The position numbers were made by a program, and so were the translations under genes. Positions 58,623 to 64,000 of a DNA stretch of 64,000 bases are shown in pieces. Within the stretch, counting starts at the first letter, position 1, and each line of letters starts with the position of its first letter. The notes under the pieces were generated by a model. That model did no database searches. It was not told where the DNA came from and worked only from the letters and a program-made list of their open reading frames with translations. The stretch comes from Asterochloris sp. CNOR1 (lineage: Eukaryota > Chlorophyta > Trebouxiophyceae > Trebouxiales > Trebouxiaceae), in the NCBI GenBank assembly GCA_963969365.1, contig OZ017749.1, positions 1,054,001 through 1,118,000 on the forward strand, given 5' to 3'.

Positions 58623-61330
58623 ATGGCTGTCAGGGCCATGAGCCTTCCAGCGCCACTGCTTCTTCTGGTTGTCTTCCGGTGCCTACATGCACTGACTCCT
58701 GGCGTCCTGGGTATGTACTCATGACAAATTACAAGCTTGATATGTGATCAGGGCAGCCTCACCATGTGCTGGCCCATCCTGCAGACAGTCCCAGTGAAGC
58801 CAATGAACCAAACCCACGCTACATCATTGCAGTTGATACGACAGGTATGCATGTTGGGCAAATTCTCAGTCTTCATGCCACAAGCTCAGTAGATATGATC
58901 AGCTGATGGCCGCAGACCGCACTGTGCTTGCTGCAGGACTCACAGCTCAGCCGCCAATTGGTGGCAAGACAATGAGGATGGCTGATGTTGACAGCAGGGC
59001 TTTCGACTGCCACATTCCTTATCTGCAGAATAGAAGCAAGGATGCAGAACCACCTAATCAGGGCTTCAAGGTCTGCAATAGGCAGTTCCACAGCCGGCAG
59101 AGCAGCAAAACGCTGACCTCAGCTGACCTATGTCAAGGGCCTCCATTCTGCAGGGGCTTCAGCAGATGTTTCAGCAGAAGAAGACGCCGACGCAGCTGCT
59201 CGATACATTGAGTGAGCCTCCACTGCTAGGCCATGCTGCACGTCTCTGAGCAAGGCTGAGACTCTTTTGGCATCCACAGCTGCTGCAAAGCAGTGCTGCA
59301 GAGCCACACAAGCAAACTTGGCACTGCAGGCAGCTGCTGCCAGAGTGGTGCGCATGTGTGGGCCTGGTGTCGTTTTGGACCTTGTCCTGCAATGGAACTG
59401 CCTGTTTCAAGTTCGAGCGGTCATGTGCAAGCGTGCTTTTTGAAGCTGCTCTTCCTGCATCGTGCAGGTGGCCTCTGCCTGTATCGCATCGAGGAGTGGT
59501 GGACATTCGAGCTGTGCTACAAGGAGCATGTGCGCCAATTCCACAAGGAGCAGAACCAGGTTGTGTCTGAGTACTCTCTGGGCACATTCAAGGAGGAGGA
59601 GGTGAATCAGGACGAGATCAAGGTGAACTTGGCAAGGTTGGCACCAAAGGCAGTGCACTGGGTGCTGCGTTACAACGCCCAACTCCTGTCCCAGTTCCAG
59701 TGACAAGGGCACTGCTGCCTGCTCTTTGTGGTCCTGCTGAGTCCATGTCAGGTGTGATCAAGCAGGTATTCAGGCAGTGAGCTTGTTGCCTGCTGGGTCT
59801 CTGAAATGCCCCTCCTGCAATAGCAAGGCGTTGAAGTTTTCTGCCTGATGTGTACCTCCCAGATGCTTGCTGACCACGTAGATACAGCATTTGTTTGCAG
59901 AGTGGCGACAGCACTGGCACGCGTGCCAGTCGCTACATCAGCCAGATGTACACTGGTGGGGAGCGCTGCGAGATTGACGGCTCAGAGGCAGGCCGACAAC
60001 GCTCCACTGAGGTGCCTGCCGCATGTCTGGCCCTGTATGCAAACGGCTGTTGCACTGCAAGCACATCATTCAATCTGCTCGTCCTGCAGTCAAGGCTGTC
60101 TGTTGCCTCAATGGCACAGACGACCTGGATGCTGCACCCAGGGCGCTTCATGCACATCCTCAAGACCTGCAGACAGAGCTGATTGCTCCTCGTGCAGTGG
60201 CATCAGCGACTGCTTGCTGCACTGAGGCCTGCATGCAACACTGGCCCGACGCCAGCAGTCAAGGCAGAGTGCTGCAATAGCCACAGGCTGCTGTCCCTGC
60301 AGTCTCGCTGGTTCTGCTGCATCTGCAGAGATGGCTGGCCCAAAGCAATCTGCATGCCACTTCTCTATGCCTGTACTATGAGACTGTTCTGCAAACAGGA
60401 AGGGCCCCCTTTGCAGGTGCGCTTCATGTGTTCAGAGGATGCCAAGGAGTCCATCACAGCCATCATGGTGAGCAGTGCAGCTAGGTATATGCGCTGAGCA
60501 GCAGGACGGCGTTGGGACTGCCTGGCAGGTGCAGCATACCAGGTGCAGGCGTACTAGGTGCAGGCAGGTTGAGAGGCAGGGCCATGGGGACCGGGCTGTG
60601 TCAGCAACTTACTTGAAAGCATGCTTGCTGCAGGAACCCTCAACGTGCAACTACTTGTTGACAGTAACAACACCGCGGCTGTGCAAGCACCCAGAATTCA
60701 GAATACAAGCAGGGCCAGTGGGATTCATTGTTTGCCGAGCTGCTCCTGAAGGTGCGTGCTAGGCTGGTTTCTCTTCGGTGGACCTGGATTGGCACAGTGA
60801 TTGTCTTGCATGGCGACTATTGTGCAGAGCAGGTCCAAGGAGCACAGCGAATTACATACTGACAGTGGCTTGTGTGTTGACAGCAGCTTGCTTTGCTGAG
60901 TTCCTGGTGTGCACACAGCAGAGGCACACCTTCCCCACATGGCGCATGGTGTGCAGTAAATTGATTGCTGTCTCACACGGCGTATGGTGTGCAGGTGAGG
61001 CCCACGAGCAACCAGTGGTGAAGCAGCAAGCGGGCCTGGAGGATCATGATGTTGTTCAGCCCCCCAAGGTGAGCGCAGCGCCTTGTAAAGGGCGCAGCTG
61101 GTAAGAGCTTGAGGACCTAGGCCTTGGGCAGCTGAAGCCCTGCTGCCTCTGGAGCTTGCATTCAAGAACTAAATGCGTTCAGCCAGAAGCTAGCGTGGGG
61201 CTCATGCAGCAGGCCGGTGGCACTACCAACACCTTCAGAACGCCTGTGCCAATGGAGAGGGCCAGCTTGCATCCTGGATTCTGCTGAAGAGCTGGAATGT
61301 GAATCTCCTTGACTGCAGGATGAGCTATGA
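58623..61330 (+). CDS. OS9: OS-9 family ER lectin (MRH domain) with KDEL tail
   Basis: OS-9/Yos9 reads trimmed glycans on misfolded ER proteins and passes them to the HRD1 ligase for ERAD. Exon 1 (58623-58710) is a signal peptide, MAVRAMSLPAPLLLLVVFRC. Exon 2 (58785-58844) gives DSPSEANEPNPRYIIAVDTT. Exon 3 starts at 58937. The MRH domain follows: CLYRIEEWWTFELCYKEHVR with the double Trp and downstream Gln of glycan-binding OS-9 proteins, then SRYISQMYTGGERCEIDGSE, VRFMCSEDAKESITAI and EPSTCNYLLTVTTPRLCKHP with the expected Glu and Tyr. The penultimate exon ends QPPK at 61068, phase 0. The exon at 61319 starts GATGAGCTATGA, so the mature end reads KDEL and stop. If that intron were retained the protein would instead end GRSW. 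The exact exon 3-4 boundaries (59000-59230) are uncertain. Confidence 0.94.
60930..60998 (+). repeat. Tandem copies of the acceptor before the penultimate OS-9 exon
   Basis: The acceptor CACACGGCGTATGGTGTGCAG at 60994 is preceded about 44 nt upstream by CACATGGCGCATGGTGTGCAG. Both end in GTGTGCAG, giving two near-identical candidate 3' splice sites. Only the downstream one continues the frame to the KDEL exon. Confidence 0.8.
61319..61330 (+). other. Final OS-9 micro-coding exon encoding DEL-stop
   Basis: After the acceptor GACTGCAG the first twelve bases are GATGAGCTATGA. Joined in phase 0 to the AAG that ends the previous exon they encode K-DEL-stop, the canonical ER retrieval signal. The coding part is only 9 nt plus stop, too short for ordinary gene finding. 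Confidence 0.85.
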
Positions 61331-61887
61331 GGCACAAGGGACACTGTTCTATCATGAGACGCAGATGATGGGATGTGACATGTTGTGAGGGCGGTGATCG
61401 AGCGAGGACGAGTGGCCCACACACTGTGCAGCAAGAGGGTCTTCACTTTGTGCCAGGGCAAAATCGGTACAGCACAGCTCCCTGTGCATGACATGCAGAC
61501 AGCGGCCTGTTTGCCTGTCTGCAGCAAAGCGACCGACACAGTGTGCTGCACCCCCTTTTCTCCCGTCCTGGGTCGCGTGGTTGCACCCAGTTAGCTCAAG
61601 GCTTTGGCATGAACCTCTGCAGTGTCTTTGCATGAAGCAGCAACTCCTGTACGTAACTTCTGGGAAACGGCTCCCTTGGGCGCAGTAGTATTTATTACAT
61701 CGGGGCCAGACTATAGATTGGACAAGCCACTGTCAATGCGCAGTGGCAGTCTGCCTCTTTCATATGTCAAAAATAGTGCTGTTCTCTGACATGACAGACT
61801 CTGGAAGGAGTAAGGTTGGACATGGACACAGGCGGGAGGCATGTACTAAACATGACATCAATGCATGCCTGACGGGCTGACCACCAC
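61331..61887. other. Convergent intergenic region
   Basis: This lies between the OS-9 stop and the stop of the right-edge gene. Open frames on both strands here look like chance and carry no recognizable domain. The stretch 61680-61860 is AT-rich, as expected for 3' UTR sequence. Confidence 0.55.
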
Positions 61888-64000
61888 TCAGGAACCACAG
61901 AAGCAGGTGGTTAGCCAGTTCCGCTTCCTCTGCTGCTGGGTTTCTTGCGCAGCAGGCTGCTGGGGATTGCCAGGCTTGCTGCGCTGGCTGGTTGTCCTGA
62001 TCCTACCCATGGCCAGGCCCTCTGCATCGCTCTCTTCAGCATGGGAGGTCTCAGAGGGCGTGATGGATACCCCTCCATACTTTTGCAACATTACCTCCTC
62101 AGCCAGGCGAAGGGACCGCTGAGTGGTGATTTTGCTGGGCTCTGGCATCTCTGCATCATGAAAGGTGCTCTTGCTCCTGCTCCGCTGCACCTGCAGCCAC
62201 ACAGGCAAGCTTGTCATCGGGCAGGGGCTTGAAAGTGGCTGTGAGACCAATCGGTAGAAGTTGCTGCAGGGCAGGCAAGCTTCTGGCAAGGAACGTCACA
62301 TGACAATCTGCAGGCTCCACATGGCATTTGTTGATGGATGACATATGCCAGTATTGCCAGACATTGGCAGGACAGTTGGCATGTAGTTGGCAAGACCTCA
62401 TAGGGACCACTGCTGATGCCCACAAATGCACCTGTCCAGCAGCGAGGCCTCCGTGCGCGGCAATCCCCACTGGACTCTCTCCCTGTTCGCCACCCAGTTC
62501 CTCAACGTTCTGCAGCTGCATGTGCTGCCCCCGCAGCTTGACAGCATCGGCGCCTGTGGATGCATCGATACTGGTTCGCAGCTCCTCCTCCAAAGAGCGG
62601 GTGGGGCCGCGCTTCATCATGGCTGCCAGGCCTACTGTGACCTGCAAGTGGAGCACACACTGGTGCTGCAGACTGCACACCATCCTCCTACAGCAGGCAG
62701 ACATATCATCCCTGTGAGCTGCTCTATCATCTCAGCAGCCTGGCCTGCCTTTGTGCCCTGGTGGGGAGAATTTGTGAACAGAAATGATGTTCCATGGCAG
62801 CCAGCTGAAACAGCCCCCTGCAGGTGGAGGCAGCCTAAACAACATCTCAGGCACCACACGCGGCTGACACCTCCGAAGGTGGACGCAGCCTGCACCTGGT
62901 CTTCCAGCCCTTCATGACTTGCTTATCGGTCAGGCCATGCCTGGGAGGCTGTTGAGCTCATACAGGAGCCCAGCCCACCCTGACCATGCACAGGGAGCCC
63001 ACTTGACTGAGGCTGAGGCAATCTGAAAGAGACAACAGCAGCTGCCGGACCACTTCGTCATCGAGTGGGTACCAGCAGCACATCAAGGAAGCCCACCTGG
63101 CTGAGGCTGATCCCCCTAGAGATGGAGGCAGCCTGCACCTTATCGTCCAGCCCCGCATACTTGGCCCGATAGGGCGCAGAGGGGCTGGCTTCGCAGCCTG
63201 CTCCTGGCCCGCTAGCCCCAGCCTCCATACCTGCAGTGCCATCAGTCACGGCAGGCCCGGCACTGTCAGATACCATGCCATGAGGCTCTGCAGCCGCCTG
63301 GGCAGCTGCTGCCTGCTGAGCTCTTTCTCTCTGCTGGCGCTCTGAAGCAGGGAGGGACAGCAACCTCAGCAGTGGGTGGACCCTGTGCAGCTGTTCAAGC
63401 CTGGCTGAGAGTGTCAAGCGGGGGAGCAGACTGGGCCAGCTGCTAAGTCAGGAAATTCCAAGCATGTCACGTGTCTAGGGATGCCGGCAGGGGCACCCAG
63501 CAGGATCAAGGACATCCCTCCCCACACCTGTGAAGCATTCGGCAGCAGCTTCCTGTCAGAAAGGCACACCTGCGACAGAGGCGGCCTTGCTGGTGTGAAT
63601 AGGCTTGAGCCTGGCCAGGTCACTGTGCAGGTCTCCTGCGGCCGCAAAGGCTGCTGCTGCCGCCGCCTCGGAACTCTCCTGCGGGAGGCGTGGAGGGGCA
63701 GCTGGCTCTGCCTGACCTGCAGGCAGACACAGCGCCACCCTCTTGGCCACTTTGCAATGATGGCTGTCCTGCACAGGCGCTCGTCACATACAGTGAACCA
63801 TTCACTTCAAGTGTCAGGGAGGCCTCCTTCTGTGACGCTGCTAGTGAGCAGCTGCATGGGCAGCTTGGTGACGCCACCATATGCAGGGAATGCCAGCTTA
63901 TGGGAGAGGTGCAGACTGTGCTGCAGTTTGCCTGCAGCATCCAGTGGTGCAGCATCGCCATGACTTGAAGTTTGAGTACAAGCCTGCAGTGTGCTGCCAG
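61888..64000 (-). CDS. Unidentified multi-exon gene, 3' part only
   Basis: I do not recognise the family. The C-terminal exon ends RKRNWLTTCFCGS at 61888 and is preceded by TTQRSLRLAEEVMLQKYGGV and acidic Ser/Glu text. Upstream on the minus strand are MKRGPTRSLEEELRTSIDAS with QLQNVEELGGEQGESPVGIA (near 62550), YRAKYAGLDDKVQAASISRG (near 63130) and LSARLEQLHRVHPLLRLLSL with an Ala/Gln-rich helix (near 63380). An Ala-rich piece PQESSEAAAAAAFAAAGDLH lies near 63650, and a possible exon AYGGVTKLPMQLLTSSVTEG near 63880. The mix of charged helices suggests a soluble, partly coiled-coil protein. The 5' end is off the window, and exon boundaries are tentative. Confidence 0.5.
62820..63160 (-). repeat. 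Echo copies of an exon edge in the right-edge gene
   Basis: The likely coding text near 63117-63160 (plus-strand GATGGAGGCAGCCTGCACCT...GTCCAGCCCC) recurs at about 62877-62912 (GGTGGACGCAGCCTGCACCT...TTCCAGCCCT), and its start again near 62824 (GGTGGAGGCAGCCT). The peptides are DDKVQAASISRG and EDQVQAASTFGG. A weaker relative lies near 63000-63060. Which copies are true exons is not settled. Confidence 0.6.

Noticed and set aside
61162-61600. Minus-strand open frame of about 129 codons after OS-9
   Set aside because: There is no domain, no splice context and low-complexity composition. It overlaps the last OS-9 exon and looks like chance.
1-64000. CRISPR arrays, tRNA or rRNA genes, retroelements
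   Set aside because: I looked for regularly spaced identical repeats, cloverleaf-like blocks, rRNA signatures and reverse-transcriptase or capsid motifs and saw none. The repeats present are degenerate exon-edge copies.

Overview
This window looks like nuclear DNA of a green alga (chlorophyte). It is moderately GC-rich and dense in short spliceosomal introns that mostly end in CTGCAG or TGCAG. It carries a plastid photosystem II assembly factor with a plant-type sequence (HCF244), plant-type splicing and ER genes, and also the BBSome subunit BBS2 and a long ASPM, which point to a lineage that still builds flagella at some stage. A trebouxiophyte-like or other core chlorophyte is my inference. 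The Chlorophyceae-style TGTAA poly(A) motif is not evident behind the stop codons I checked. I saw no rRNA, tRNA, CRISPR array, retroelement or transposase.

Layout, left to right. 8-6462 (+): 3' part of a TPR/J-domain co-chaperone, its 5' end off the window. 7286-10891 (-): SURP/G-patch splicing factor (SUGP1 type). About 11346-13307 (+): PTP/dual-specificity-type phosphatase, 5' exons unresolved. 13572-18801 (-): BTB-BACK-SPRY protein. 18768-20634 (+): plastid-type DUF2232 membrane protein. 20648-28137 (-): BBS2. 28523-40470 (+): ASPM with ASH domain, two calponin-homology domains and many IQ motifs. 40515-47687 (+): EDR2-like START-DUF1336 protein. 48005-55488 (-): WDR48/UAF1. 55852-58524 (-): HCF244. 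58623-61330 (+): OS-9 ER lectin with a splice-made KDEL tail. 61888-64000 (-): an unidentified gene running off the right edge. Most neighbours alternate in strand, giving tight convergent pairs (stops 13 nt apart at 20634/20648) and short divergent promoters (98 bp at 58525-58622, 385 bp at 28138-28522).

The genes do not form a pathway. They cover protein folding and ER quality control, splicing, ubiquitin control, PSII assembly, and flagellar or centrosomal biology.

The most unusual feature is in the introns. At ten or more places an exon edge, together with its splice site, recurs as decayed tandem (once inverted) copies inside the adjacent intron, usually 80-200 nt apart: 'exon echoes'. 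Examples are a seven-unit acceptor array before the exon at 765, a four-unit acceptor array at 4638-4940, a four-unit GC-donor array at 32595-33035, and a 65-nt inverted copy that spans a 5' splice site at 12397-12461/12654-12718. In parallel, four introns in four genes use a GC donor, always with the hexamer GCAAGC.
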